Positions 43,325-51,995 are shown, counted from the first letter of the stretch. The stretch: 64,000 bases of DNA from Nocardia xishanensis NBRC 101358 (GCF_001613365.1 NZ_BDCF01000009.1:1-64000), one strand, 5' to 3'. Notes: generated from the letters alone by a model not told the origin. A program made the numbers and translations.

Positions 43325-45313
43325 TCAGTTGCTGGTCGCGTACGGGCGGCGGACCTTGTGCGCGGAGTCGATGACGCGGGCGACGGCGGAGCCGGAAACA
43401 CCCACTTCCTTGGCGATGCCCGCGCTGGACCAGGACTGGTCGGCGAGGGTGAGGATGTCGGCGATCTGCTCGACCGGCAGCTTGGACAGGCCCTGTTCGG
43501 CGATGTTCCGCGCGACCAGACGGACCTCGTCCTCGGCGCTGTCCGGCTCCTGGCCGAGATCGTCGTCGGCATCCTCCTCGGCGATGGCGCGCTGGGTGGC
43601 GAGGACGATCTCGGTGCTGCGCGGACGCTGCGGTTCCGGTTCGGGCTCCAAGGTGAGCTGTTCGGCGGTTGCCTCGGTGCGCTCGCGCGGTGCGTCGTTC
43701 GCATCGGAGCCGTTGTCCCGCTGGACTGTTCGGCTCCGCGCCGATTCGAAGCCGGTGGCATCGACGGCGGGCTCGTCTTCTGCCTGCGCTGCTTGCTGGT
43801 CGGGCGCAGCCGTCGGCTTGCCGCCGCGGATCGCCTGAAACTCGGCGAAATCGACGGCACCCGTGGTGTTCACGGGTTCCGACGCTTCGGCTTCCTCGGA
43901 TTGCGGATACGAAATCGTCTGCAAAGCATGGGATCCCGCCCACATGGACGGCGTCGTGCGGCCGTTGCCGTTGACCGGCCGGAGCCTGGTCTGCGCGATG
44001 TGAACCGGCTGGGCGGCGGTGTCGTTGGGCGTTTGGGCCGAGCGGCCGTTGGACGATCCGTTGCGTCGCGGCGTCCGCGGGGCGTCGTCCTCCTCGGCGA
44101 GCCCGCCGGTGAGCAACGAGAGCGGAACCAAGTACGACAGTCCGGCCATCGAGCCTCGAGCCGTAGCCGCGTCCGGTCCGGATTCGTCGTCGGTGGAAGC
44201 GGCTGTGTCTTCGGAAGTGGAAGTGCTTGCGTCTTCGGAAGCGGAGGTGTGCTCGGAGGTGGAGGTGCTTTCCTCGGAAGCGGAAGCGTCCGCAGAAGTG
44301 GAACTTCCTGCGGAAGTGGCTTCGGCGGCGGAACCGCCGAGCGGCTGCTTGTACGCGCCGGAGGACGCCACAGAAGTTGGCTGAGTTTTCTCGATCGGTC
44401 GCGATTCTGCGTCGCTCGTCCGGGATCCGGAAGTGGCTTGGGTGTCCGACGCCGCGATCGCGCTCGGTCCATCGGCCGAATCCACCACCAGTCCGGCGGT
44501 GTCCCACTGCCTCGTGTCCGTGTACGCCCCGCGCAACTTCGGCACCGCGGTGTCGTCGACGATCGGCACACTGTCGATGAGCTGCGCGTACCGCGCCGCG
44601 ACCCACGCGTGCAACCAGATCACCACGCCGACCATCGCGGGCGCGATCGCGTATTCGGCCGCTCGCCCGAGATCGCCCGCGGTCAAGTGCGGTCCGGTGT
44701 TCAGCGCGATGGTGGTGCCGAGCAGGGCCGCCTCGAAGAGGATCACCTTGCCGCGCGGGAGTTCCCGGCCCCAGCGGGCCGCGGTCGTCGCGACCACCAT
44801 GATGGTGATGATCGGGATCGAGATCATCGCCTCGATGCCGTAGCTGAGCCAGTACAGCGGATCCGACATATCGCCGCTCGGGACGAGGTTGTGCTGCACG
44901 TTCACCCCGGCCCACACCATGCCGAGAATCACGACGCCGATCAGCGCCCGCGAGGACCATTCGGCGCGACGGTAGAGCTGGGCCAGCCGCGCGTCCTGGT
45001 TGGCGACGCGGCGCCGGGCCGCCAGCGCTCGGCGGTGCCAGCGCGCGTCGGCTTCCTCGGCGCGGCGGAGGGCGGCCGTGGTGCGCCGGTCGAGCTTCTC
45101 GGCGGCCAGCTCGTCCTCGACGGCGCGCCGCCGCTGACCGCGCCGCTGGGCCCGGATCCATTCCGCGAGTTCGCGTTCCGCGGCGATCTCTGCCTCGGAA
45201 AGCACCTCGACCAATGCGGTGTCGTGCTGCAACGGCAGTTTCCCGCGCGCCGTCGCGACCCGTTGTGCCAGTGCCGCTATCTCGGAATTGCCGGTCGAGG
45301 GTTCGTCGGGCAT
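43325..45313 (-). CDS. Membrane protein with DUF2637-like segments and C-terminal HTH
   Basis: A 662-residue protein not recognised with certainty. Order: charged coiled-coil-like N terminus (1-120, Arg/Ala/Glu-rich), four hydrophobic segments (about 125-235) in the pattern of actinobacterial DUF2637 proteins of conjugative elements, then a ~370-residue disordered region including a Ser/Thr/Glu/Ala repeat (STSADASASEEST and following), and a C-terminal helix-turn-helix (SAGIAKEVGVSGSAVARVID). ATG 45313 has GGGAAGG upstream. DUF2637 relatives are associated with mobile elements, but no integrase, replication or transfer ATPase gene is nearby, so this may be a domesticated remnant or an unrelated membrane-tethered regulator. 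Confidence 0.55.
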   Translation of the reverse strand: MPDEPSTGNSEIAALAQRVATARGKLPLQHDTALVEVLSEAEIAAERELAEWIRAQRRGQRRRAVEDELAAEKLDRRTTAALRRAEEADARWHRRALAARRRVANQDARLAQLYRRAEWSSRALIGVVILGMVWAGVNVQHNLVPSGDMSDPLYWLSYGIEAMISIPIITIMVVATTAARWGRELPRGKVILFEAALLGTTIALNTGPHLTAGDLGRAAEYAIAPAMVGVVIWLHAWVAARYAQLIDSVPIVDDTAVPKLRGAYTDTRQWDTAGLVVDSADGPSAIAASDTQATSGSRTSDAESRPIEKTQPTSVASSGAYKQPLGGSAAEATSAGSSTSADASASEESTSTSEHTSASEDASTSTSEDTAASTDDESGPDAATARGSMAGLSYLVPLSLLTGGLAEEDDAPRTPRRNGSSNGRSAQTPNDTAAQPVHIAQTRLRPVNGNGRTTPSMWAGSHALQTISYPQSEEAEASEPVNTTGAVDFAEFQAIRGGKPTAAPDQQAAQAEDEPAVDATGFESARSRTVQRDNGSDANDAPRERTEATAEQLTLEPEPEPQRPRSTEIVLATQRAIAEEDADDDLGQEPDSAEDEVRLVARNIAEQGLSKLPVEQIADILTLADQSWSSAGIAKEVGVSGSAVARVIDSAHKVRRPYATSN

Positions 45314-45490
45314 CGCGAGCCTTCCCTGGAGCCGATATCGGGCCGATTGCTCGGCGTCGACAAGTGTGCTCGAACATATGTGTGAACGCGATGAGACTAA
45401 ACCGACGGCACGCCAGGGTCAATGCGAACGGCGGCGGTGCTCGATGGCGCCCCTCGTCGGCCCAGGTAGTGCGGGCCGTTCGGGCGAAGG

Positions 45491-45886
45491 TCAAACGTCC
45501 TTATGACACACGGTTTCCAGCAGCACGCCGTCGTAGCCAATCCAGAAGGTCGCGTAATAGGGCGGCGGATACTCCGGGAATTCACGTGGCGGATGGACTA
45601 TCTCGTCGCCGCGCGTGGCTGCCCACGAATGCACCGCGTCGACGTCGCCGCGCGTGCGCGCTATGAAGGCGAGGTGTTGCAGTCCCGGTTTCGCACGCGA
45701 ATATCCCGGCTGTTCGGCCGGATAGAAGAACAGATAGGTTCCGACTTTGCCGCCGGCGGGCCGGTAAGCGAACTCGGTGTCGTCCAGCAGGAATGGCTCG
45801 TAGCCGACGAGCGGCATCAGTTCGTCGTAGTACGCGCGCGCCGAGGCGAGGTCCGTGACGTTGATGCCGAGATGTCCGAGGGGCAC
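45491..45886 (-). CDS. VOC superfamily (glyoxalase-like) protein
   Basis: A 131-residue vicinal-oxygen-chelate protein. The pattern LGHLGINVTDLASARAYYDE at the start, the internal LQHLAFIARTRGDVDAVH and the ending YDGVLLETVCH correspond to the beta-alpha-beta-beta-beta modules and metal ligands (two His and Glu). Substrate unknown. It is a single gene. Confidence 0.88.
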   Translation of the reverse strand: MPLGHLGINVTDLASARAYYDELMPLVGYEPFLLDDTEFAYRPAGGKVGTYLFFYPAEQPGYSRAKPGLQHLAFIARTRGDVDAVHSWAATRGDEIVHPPREFPEYPPPYYATFWIGYDGVLLETVCHKDV

Positions 45887-45955
45887 TACTCGAACTTAGA
45901 ACCGCGGCCGGGGACTGGGAAGGATGCTTGACGCGCCAAGCGTCGCGGACGATCG

Positions 45956-46699
45956 CTAGGCGAGCGTCGTGTGCCAGACGAGGGCGGCGGCGAGCGCGCC
46001 CGCGCCGTTCACCGACCAGTGCAGGGCGATGGGGGCGAGGAGGCTGCCGCTGCGGCGGCGCAGCCAGGTGAAGACGACGCCCGCGGCGGCGGTCGCGGCG
46101 ACCGCGAGCAGGATGCCGGCGATCTGTCCCGCCAGGCCGCCACCGAGGAACCCGGTGAGACCGCGGTTGCTGGTCGTCAGGCCGAAGGACGAGGCGATGT
46201 GCCAGAGGCCGAAGAGCAGTGACCCCGTCGCGAAGACGCCGCGTGCGCCGTAGACGCGATCCAGGGTTCCGTGCAGCACGCCGCGGAAAGCGAGTTCCTC
46301 GGGGATGACGGTCTGCAATGGGATGACGATCATCGACGCGATGAGCGCGCCGGAGATGGTGGCGTATCGGTCGGCGAGGAAGAACGGGCGCGTCGCCGGC
46401 AGCAATGCGCCGATGGCCACGGCCGTGAGCACGATGCCGACGGCGGCCAGTGCGTAGAGCGATCCGCGCCGCCAGTGCCTCGGGGAGAGGCCGAGTTCGG
46501 CCCAGCCGAGTCCGCGCCTGCGAACCATGACGAGCAGGACGATCGCGGCGATGGGGACGGTGACGATGCTGGCCCACGCGGTGGTGAAGTGCGCGATCAG
46601 ATTGGTGCCCGCGAGGACGACGATCACGACCGCTACATCGATATAGGCATGCAGTTTGCCGCGGGCCGGGGCCGCTTCCTCGAGGTCCGTTTGACGCAC
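45956..46699 (-). CDS. CPBP family intramembrane glutamic/metalloprotease
   Basis: A 247-residue integral membrane protein of the CPBP (ABI/CAAX-like) family. The three active-site motifs are present: PEELAFRGVL (EExxxR), LFGLWHIASS (FxxxH) and HWSVNGAG (HxxxN). About seven or eight membrane segments. Bacterial members are linked to bacteriocin self-immunity or protein processing; the substrate here is unknown. Confidence 0.9.
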   Translation of the reverse strand: MRQTDLEEAAPARGKLHAYIDVAVVIVVLAGTNLIAHFTTAWASIVTVPIAAIVLLVMVRRRGLGWAELGLSPRHWRRGSLYALAAVGIVLTAVAIGALLPATRPFFLADRYATISGALIASMIVIPLQTVIPEELAFRGVLHGTLDRVYGARGVFATGSLLFGLWHIASSFGLTTSNRGLTGFLGGGLAGQIAGILLAVAATAAAGVVFTWLRRRSGSLLAPIALHWSVNGAGALAAALVWHTTLA

Positions 46700-46807
46700 C
46701 CGGCCCAGTCTAGGGTCCGGGCCGCGTGGTTCGCCCTGAGCGCCTGATCACAGTGTCGGTTTCGCAGTCGGCGCCTTCGCGGGAGGCTAACCTGTGGTCA
46801 ATCTGAA

Positions 46808-46821
46808 TGAAACATGTTTCA
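46808..46821. promoter_or_regulatory. KstR-type palindrome
   Basis: TGAAACATGTTTCA is a perfect 14-bp palindrome and fits the published KstR consensus TNNAACNNGTTNNA at all defined positions. It is 91 bp before the small secreted protein gene and 109 bp before the divergent CPBP gene. A run of T follows, so a hairpin role is possible but the location favours an operator. Confidence 0.6.
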
Positions 46822-46911
46822 GTTTTTTCGCCAAACTCGCCCGTAGGGAACTGGACGGTCGATACAGTCCGCACATTCGCACCCGTGTGCGTCTCGAAGA
46901 GGAGTTTCCGA

Positions 46912-47319
46912 ATGACTAGAACCCAGATGCGGATCGGTCGTCGGCTCGGCGTCGCCATGACGACGCTGGCCGCGGCGGGTTGCGCGGTGGTACTGACCGC
47001 GCCCTACGCGTCCGCGACGGTCGACGACCTCAGCGTCTCGACGGGCAGCCCCCAGGCGGGCTGCACCTATCAGCTCACCGCGAAGGTGAACCACTGGTTC
47101 GAGGTCTGGTTCTACGACAACGCGTTGGTCATCCCGGGCAGCCCGGTGAAGCCCGTGAACGGCGTCGCGACCGTCCAGTGGAAGCCGAAGAAGTCGGGCA
47201 CCCACACCCTGGCCGCGCTGCAAGGCTTGGCCTACGAGATCAAGGTGAACGTGGCCGAGCCCACCCTCACCGGCAGCGCCACCTGCGGCGCCGGACCCTT
47301 GGCCTGGATGGGGTCTTGA
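46912..47319 (+). CDS. Small secreted protein of unknown function
   Basis: A 135-residue exported protein. ATG 46912 has GAGGAG nine bases upstream; frame further upstream would run through the palindrome. The signal peptide (RIGRRLGVAMTTLAAAGCAV, then VLTAPYASA-T) is clear. The mature domain of about 100 residues has two cysteines (in QAGCTYQL and SATCGAG) that could form a disulfide, and an all-beta, Ig-like pattern ending in TLAALQGLAYEIKVNV. No recognised family. Confidence 0.75.
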   Translation: MTRTQMRIGRRLGVAMTTLAAAGCAVVLTAPYASATVDDLSVSTGSPQAGCTYQLTAKVNHWFEVWFYDNALVIPGSPVKPVNGVATVQWKPKKSGTHTLAALQGLAYEIKVNVAEPTLTGSATCGAGPLAWMGS

Positions 47320-47324
47320 GAGCC

Positions 47325-47359
47325 GCGCCCGCGATGGGCGGAGCCACCATCGCGGGCGC
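47325..47359. terminator. Terminator hairpin between convergent genes
   Basis: A perfect 13-bp stem (47325-47337 with 47347-47359) with a 9-base loop, 5 bp after the secreted protein stop and 45 bp before the end of the converging RluA gene. Confidence 0.75.
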
Positions 47360-47404
47360 TCGGGCCGGCCGGCACCCCCTGTTCCGCCGGTCGGCCCGCT
47401 TTCC

Positions 47405-48334
47405 TCAGCTCGCCCAGGCGGCGTGGTCGGTCCACGCCTGAAGGGTCCTCGTCGTCTCGAATCGGCGCGGCTCGCCGGTGACCGGATCGGTGAACTCGAG
47501 CGAGGCGGCCAGCAGTTGCAGCGGCCGGGTGAAATCGTGCACCGGCTTGTCGGTGAGGATCGGATAGAAGTCGTCGCCGAGGATCGGCACGCCGAGACCG
47601 TTCATGTGCAGGCGCAGCTGGTGAGTCCGGCCGGTCAGCGGTCGCAGCCGATAGCGGCCGAGCCCGTCGCGGTGCTCGAGCAGCTCGACGACGGTTTCCG
47701 CGTTGGGTTCGCCCTCGACTTCCTGGGCGGCGAGCACCTGCTTCTCCTTGACTATGCGGCTGCGCACCGTCCGCGGCAGGTCCAGGTCGGCCCGATATGG
47801 GGCGATCGCCTCGTACTCTTTGCGCACCGCGCGCTTGTGGAACATGGTCTGATACGCCCCGCGCCGGGCCGGATCGACGATGAACAGCAGCAGTCCGGCG
47901 GTCACCCGATCGAGTCGGTGCGCGGGCACCAGCTCGGGCAGATCCAATTCCTCACGCAGCCGGACCAGCGCGGTCTGCCGGATGTGCTGCCCGCGCGGAA
48001 TGGTGGCGAGGAAGTGCGGTTTGTCCACCACCAGCAGGTTCTCGTCGCGGTGGACGACGGTCATTTCGAACGGCACGTCGGTCTCGTCCGGCAGATCGCG
48101 GTGGAACCACACCGCCCCGCCGGGGACGTACGGCGCGTCCGGCGCGATGGGCCCTTCGAGATCGACGATCCCGCCCGCACGCAAAAGTTCATCGATCCGT
48201 GCCGGCGCGACCCGGGGAAGTCGCTCGACCAGGTGGTCGCGAATCGTCGCCCACTCGCCCGCTTCCGGCAGTCTCAGCCGGGCCGGATCCAAGCCGTACC
48301 GCTTGGGCAGCGGCGGCTGCTGCCTTCTTCTCAT
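47405..48334 (-). CDS. RluA-family pseudouridine synthase
   Basis: A 309-residue RNA-modifying enzyme that isomerises uridine to pseudouridine in rRNA or tRNA. The catalytic motif HRLDRVTAGLLLF contains the essential Asp, and RLRPLTGRTHQLRLHMNGLG is the second family signature. ATG 48334 is selected because homology starts there; the frame continues upstream only through the 16-bp tandem repeat. No strong ribosome site is visible. Exact target site unknown. Confidence 0.92.
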   Translation of the reverse strand: MRRRQQPPLPKRYGLDPARLRLPEAGEWATIRDHLVERLPRVAPARIDELLRAGGIVDLEGPIAPDAPYVPGGAVWFHRDLPDETDVPFEMTVVHRDENLLVVDKPHFLATIPRGQHIRQTALVRLREELDLPELVPAHRLDRVTAGLLLFIVDPARRGAYQTMFHKRAVRKEYEAIAPYRADLDLPRTVRSRIVKEKQVLAAQEVEGEPNAETVVELLEHRDGLGRYRLRPLTGRTHQLRLHMNGLGVPILGDDFYPILTDKPVHDFTRPLQLLAASLEFTDPVTGEPRRFETTRTLQAWTDHAAWAS

Positions 48335-48414
48335 CGCTGACGACTCTAATCGCCCCAGGTCAACCGGCTGAACTCGGGAGGCAGGAGTTCTCGCGACGCC
48401 GCATCGCGGCAGTC

Positions 48415-48510
48415 GGGCGCCGAAACGGGTGGGCGCCGAAACGGGTGGGCGCCGAAACGGGTGGGCGCCGAAACGGGTGGGCGCCGAAACGGGTGGGCGC
48501 CGAAACGGGT
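48415..48510. repeat. 16-bp tandem repeat, six perfect copies
   Basis: The unit GGGCGCCGAAACGGGT is repeated six times without change, with a partial seventh (GGGCG) at 48511. It is non-coding, between the RluA gene start and the end of the PPOX gene. The unit length is not a multiple of three and contains the palindrome GGCGCC. It is a simple VNTR-type minisatellite. Confidence 0.97.
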
Positions 48511-48622
48511 GGGCGAGTATCGCGCCTGTCGGCGAGCGCCGGGCTCTTCTGCGAGCGCCTGGCACCCGTGAGATGGGCCCCGATTGCTTGCCGCCCGCAA
48601 CGGCTCGATGCTCCCGACCGAA

Positions 48623-49075
48623 TCAGAAGCCGCGCAACCGGTCCGGCGTAATCCGAATGGGCACAGAGTATTCCGCGTAGAACTCGTCCGCCGACATGTT
48701 GATGTCCGCCAGACCGTTGGTGTATTTCGCCGTGTACGAGGCGATTTCGTCGTCGGACGGCCTTTCCTCGACGATCCGAGCCGTCCCCGTCAACACCACC
48801 ACGTCACCGCCGTGTTCGTTGCTGTTGAGGTTCAGCGAAACGCGCGGGTTGTGGGCGATATTGCGCAGCTTGGACTTGTTCGGCTGGCTGAACAGCAGGA
48901 ACTCACCGTCGCGCCACTGGAACCACACGGGGTTCGGCTGCGGCGTCCCGGAGGGGCCGACGGTGGTGAGCCAGAGGACGCCCTCGCGGCCGAGACGTTC
49001 GGCGACCTTGGCACCGAATTCGGTGCCGGTGTCGACGACGGGCGCGGCGGGGCGATCGGATGCCGTTGTAGTCAT
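48623..49075 (-). CDS. PPOX-class F420/FMN-dependent oxidoreductase
   Basis: A 150-residue split-barrel flavin/deazaflavin-binding protein similar to the TIGR03667-type family of mycobacteria (Rv3369-like). Motifs: GVLWLTTVGPSGTPQPNPVW and FQWRDGEFLLFSQPNKSKL with RNIAHNPRVSLNL. These proteins reduce small molecules with F420H2 or bind FMN. ATG 49075 has no clear Shine-Dalgarno sequence. Monocistronic. Confidence 0.88.
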   Translation of the reverse strand: MTTTASDRPAAPVVDTGTEFGAKVAERLGREGVLWLTTVGPSGTPQPNPVWFQWRDGEFLLFSQPNKSKLRNIAHNPRVSLNLNSNEHGGDVVVLTGTARIVEERPSDDEIASYTAKYTNGLADINMSADEFYAEYSVPIRITPDRLRGF

Positions 49076-49393
49076 GCTCTGGTCAACGCCGCCGAGCGGA
49101 CACCGATTCCGGTCGGCGCGGATGTGTCCGAATACCGCGCGATCAGGGCTCGGCGCGTTCGTCGAGCACCATGCGCCGCGCCCCGACCAGCGTCTGCCGC
49201 GCTCGGCGGCGCACCCGGCACAGTTCGACGGAGCATTGCAGAGATGGATCTGCATCGCGCGATGGGCCTGGGGCGCGGAGAGTTCCCCGGATCGGCGTGG
49301 CAATCGGTAATGGGCGAAACCAAGCAACTTTCGACGCGGCGTCGGACGACGGTAAGCCGGGCCTCCCGCCCGCAACCTGCGCGTTCGCCTGCC
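49076..49393. other. Gap with no recognisable gene
   Basis: Open frames cross this 318-bp stretch but none shows family motifs. It probably contains eroded DNA of the ABC transporter whose tail follows, since only the last ~60 codons of that gene can be identified. Confidence 0.5.
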
Positions 49394-49584
49394 AAGACCG
49401 TCATCGTGGTGGCGACCGCCTGGCCACCATCGCGCACGCGGACCAGATCCTGTTCGTCGACGGAGGTCGCATCGTGGAACGTGGCACGCACGCGGAGCTG
49501 CTGGCGCAGGGCGGTCGCTACGCCGACTTCTGGAACGAGCGCAGCCGCGCGTCGGGCTGGCGGCTGGAACCGGCCGCAGTCTGA
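49394..49584 (+). pseudogene. C-terminal remnant of an IrtB-like ABC exporter ATPase
   Basis: The sequence encodes KTVIVVA, then after loss of one base at 49414-49415 the H-loop and tail of an ABC ATPase: RLATIAHADQILFVDGGR followed by IVERGTHAELLAQGGRYADF. This is the usual end of heterodimeric exporters such as mycobactin IrtAB. No Walker A, signature or membrane domain precedes it. Its position next to siderophore-interacting flavoproteins, which form the N-terminal domain of IrtA, suggests it is what remains of a local siderophore transporter gene. Confidence 0.75.
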
Positions 49585-49598
49585 CTCGGCGACAACGA

Positions 49599-49636
49599 GA
49601 ACGGGCCGCCGCGGAGTAATCCACGGCGGCCCGTTC
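49599..49636 (+). terminator. Terminator after the ABC remnant
   Basis: Sixteen-base arms (49599-49614 and 49621-49636) with one mismatch and a 6-base AT-rich loop, 15 bp after the stop of the remnant. Its survival supports a once-functional gene ending at 49584. Confidence 0.7.
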
Positions 49637-49742
49637 GGCTTCCATCCTCGGTTCGCGCACGGCAGGCGTATTCGGAGGTACGCGCAGGTGGCGCTGCGTC
49701 CGCCCTAGCCCCGGTCGGAGCCGCGGCGTATGCGAGGAACGC

Positions 49743-50450
49743 TTACTTCCAGTACGCCTGGTACTTCAGCTGTGACTTCGGCAGATCGTGGGTCTGCTTG
49801 AGCGTCTTGACGATCGAGCGGGTGGTGTGGCCGTCGCAGGCGACCCACGCGAAAGCGTTGGCGGCGCAGGAGATCGATTGGGCCTGTTCGCGCAGTAGGC
49901 GGCCGTCGTCGACGCGCTGTAGCCAGGTGACCTGGTGGTGCGGCTTGTTGCGGACCGGCAGCGTCTGGTCGGATTCGTATTGCCATTCCAGCCAGACTCG
50001 GGCGGGCGCGTCGCCGATCGCGTCGAGCAGCGAGTTGATCGCCGGCAGCGAGGCGGTGTCGCCGAACACCAGGTATTCGCTCGGCGTCGTCGCGGGCAGC
50101 TCGAACTTCGACCCGAGCACCGACGCCTCGATCTCGTCGCCGACCTTCGCCCGCTGCGCCCACTGGCTGGCCGGGCCGCTGTGCACCGCGAACTCGATGT
50201 GGAAGTGATCGTTCGCGGGATCCTGATCGACGGTCGTGTAAGCGCGGTGGTGCAGCTTGTCGGTCTCCGCGTCCGGGATCCACAGCCGGATGAACTGCGT
50301 CGGATGCACCGGGTGGTCGGTCAGCAAACCGCCCGCGGTGAACCCGATCCGCTGGAATTTGTCGGTGATCGCCTCGGTCGACGTCACGCGCAGTCGGTAG
50401 TCGTCGGCGCGCCACATCTTCAACATGACGCCGTTAGCCCCTCGTCCCAT
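49743..50450 (-). CDS. Siderophore-interacting FAD-binding reductase
   Basis: A 235-residue protein of the SIP family (ViuB-like, also the N-terminal domain of IrtA), which reduces Fe(III)-siderophores in the cytosol. FAD-binding region RLWIPDAETDKLHHRAYTTV and the NAD(P)-side segment YLVFGDTASLPAINSLLDAI are visible; the end is KYQAYWK. ATG 50450 is the first start; ATG at about 50426 (MLKMWRADDY) is a plausible alternative because an iron box ends just six bases upstream of 50450. Nearly duplicated at 52200-52848. Confidence 0.9.
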   Translation of the reverse strand: MGRGANGVMLKMWRADDYRLRVTSTEAITDKFQRIGFTAGGLLTDHPVHPTQFIRLWIPDAETDKLHHRAYTTVDQDPANDHFHIEFAVHSGPASQWAQRAKVGDEIEASVLGSKFELPATTPSEYLVFGDTASLPAINSLLDAIGDAPARVWLEWQYESDQTLPVRNKPHHQVTWLQRVDDGRLLREQAQSISCAANAFAWVACDGHTTRSIVKTLKQTHDLPKSQLKYQAYWK

Positions 50451-50455
50451 ACGGC

Positions 50456-50474
50456 TAAGGTTAGCCTATCCAGG
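50456..50474. promoter_or_regulatory. IdeR/DtxR-type iron box before the SIP gene
   Basis: TAAGGTTAGCCTATCCAGG matches the consensus TTAGGTTAGGCTAACCTAA at 13 of 19 positions. It lies immediately before the start of the siderophore-interacting protein gene, so iron-replete IdeR should block its transcription. Confidence 0.7.
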
Positions 50475-50615
50475 CTTGCGCGCGTACCCGTGCTCGGCTT
50501 GCGCATTATCGCGGCGACGGTGGGGTACGCCCGATGGTCGCCGCACGCGGCTGGACCGTAGCTCGCGCATCGCCACACCGAACGAATAGCCCGCCGCTGA
50601 CTGCGAATACGTGGC

Positions 50616-51995
50616 TCAGCGCCCGACGGCTCCGCCCCGGATATCACGGTGCACCCCGGCTGCCGCCACCACATCCGCGTGCGCCCCGCCCAGCGGTTCG
50701 CTCAGAAACGCCGCCACGATGTCCGCGGTCGCGCGCTGCGTCGGCGCCGGTCCGCGTGATCCGCCGATCATCTGCGACGCGACGAACCGGCCCGGCCCAG
50801 ACAGGAACAGTGGCGCGTCGGTGAAGCTGTAGTGGTTGGCGTCGATGATCTCGAAACGGAAGCCGCCCGCGGCGAGCCTGCCCAGCAGCGCGGCGTTGCG
50901 CTCCAGGAACTGCACGGAGTGTCCTGTCTCGTCGTGTTCGCTCTCCAGCAGAAGAAAGGGTTGGTGCAGCGTGCGATTGGGAAGATCGCCGTACATGGTT
51001 CCGTCGATGTTCGCGGACGCGCGGATGCGGTCGTCGTCGGCGGCCGCGGCCACGGCGCTCGCACCGCCGAACGAATGTCCGATGGCGGCGATGTGCTCGG
51101 TGTCGAGATGGCCGGAGAGGCGAGGGCCGAGTGCGCCCGGCCGTTCCAGCTGATCGAGGACGAACCGCAGATCGCCTGCCCGAATCGCCTGCTGCTCGGT
51201 CATGTACCGCTCTCCGGCGGCCTCGTCGGACGGGAAGTCTTCCGGCGTCACGAGACGTCCGTCGGCGAGCTCGACCACCGCCGCTTCGTAGGGGTGATCG
51301 ACGGCGAGGACCACGAACCCCCGGCTGGCCAGCTCGGTGATCAGCCCGGTGTAGAAGGCGCGCGGCGCACCGTATCCCGGTGAGAACAGCACCACCGGCC
51401 AGCGGTCGCGGTCTCGGGCCAGGGGCGCGCGGTAGTCGGCGTGCGTATCGATGCGGTCGTAGCCGCGCATGAGAAAGCTGGGGATCAGGCTGACCCGCTC
51501 CGGCAGTTGGCCGAGTCCGTCGAGGTAGCGTGAGCCGCTTCCGGTTGGTTCGGCCGCCGGATACCAGGCCTGCGCGATGACGTTGCGATGGTCGACCGGG
51601 TCGTCCGTCGCGGTTTCCGGCCGGTCCGGATCGACCCAGCGGAACGTTTCGGTCCCGACCGGATACGGCCCGGTCGGCACGGGCAGCGTGGGTACCGGCG
51701 GCAGCATCCACGCGAAAGCGGCTGCGACGACGAGCATTCCGACTCCCACGCGCGCGGCGATCCCGCCGACCCGCCCGCTCGGTCTGGCCGCCACGAACCA
51801 CGCGGTGGCCATCAGCAGGAGATACGTCGGAAAGAACTGCCAGTAGAACCCTTCGCGCAGCCACTGGACCACCGCGACGAGCGCCACGGCGCCGAGAAGC
51901 CCGAGCGCAGGAGTACGCCCGATTCGCGCGGTGCACATCACCGCTACCGCGCACACGATCGCGGCCACGGCGATCACCGCATCGATCGGCGACAT
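50616..51995 (-). CDS. Membrane-anchored PAF-acetylhydrolase-like lipase
   Basis: A 459-residue alpha/beta hydrolase. The first ~100 residues contain about four hydrophobic segments, so it is membrane-bound; the catalytic domain follows. The nucleophile Ser308 lies in AIGHSFGGASAV, and the family segment WPVVLFSPGYGAPRAFYTGL supports the platelet-activating-factor acetylhydrolase/lipase group; the Asp and His of the triad are likely in ANIDGTMYGD and DANHYSF. The substrate is unknown. It sits between two copies of the siderophore-interacting gene without an obvious functional link. Confidence 0.85.
   Translation of the reverse strand: MSPIDAVIAVAAIVCAVAVMCTARIGRTPALGLLGAVALVAVVQWLREGFYWQFFPTYLLLMATAWFVAARPSGRVGGIAARVGVGMLVVAAAFAWMLPPVPTLPVPTGPYPVGTETFRWVDPDRPETATDDPVDHRNVIAQAWYPAAEPTGSGSRYLDGLGQLPERVSLIPSFLMRGYDRIDTHADYRAPLARDRDRWPVVLFSPGYGAPRAFYTGLITELASRGFVVLAVDHPYEAAVVELADGRLVTPEDFPSDEAAGERYMTEQQAIRAGDLRFVLDQLERPGALGPRLSGHLDTEHIAAIGHSFGGASAVAAAADDDRIRASANIDGTMYGDLPNRTLHQPFLLLESEHDETGHSVQFLERNAALLGRLAAGGFRFEIIDANHYSFTDAPLFLSGPGRFVASQMIGGSRGPAPTQRATADIVAAFLSEPLGGAHADVVAAAGVHRDIRGGAVGR

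Noticed and set aside
48415-48510. CRISPR-like array
   Set aside because: The 16-bp units are directly adjacent with no spacers; it is a simple tandem repeat.
48335-48565. N-terminal extension of the RluA-type protein
   Set aside because: The frame runs through the tandem repeat and gives a repetitive Arg/Pro-rich peptide with no family counterpart.
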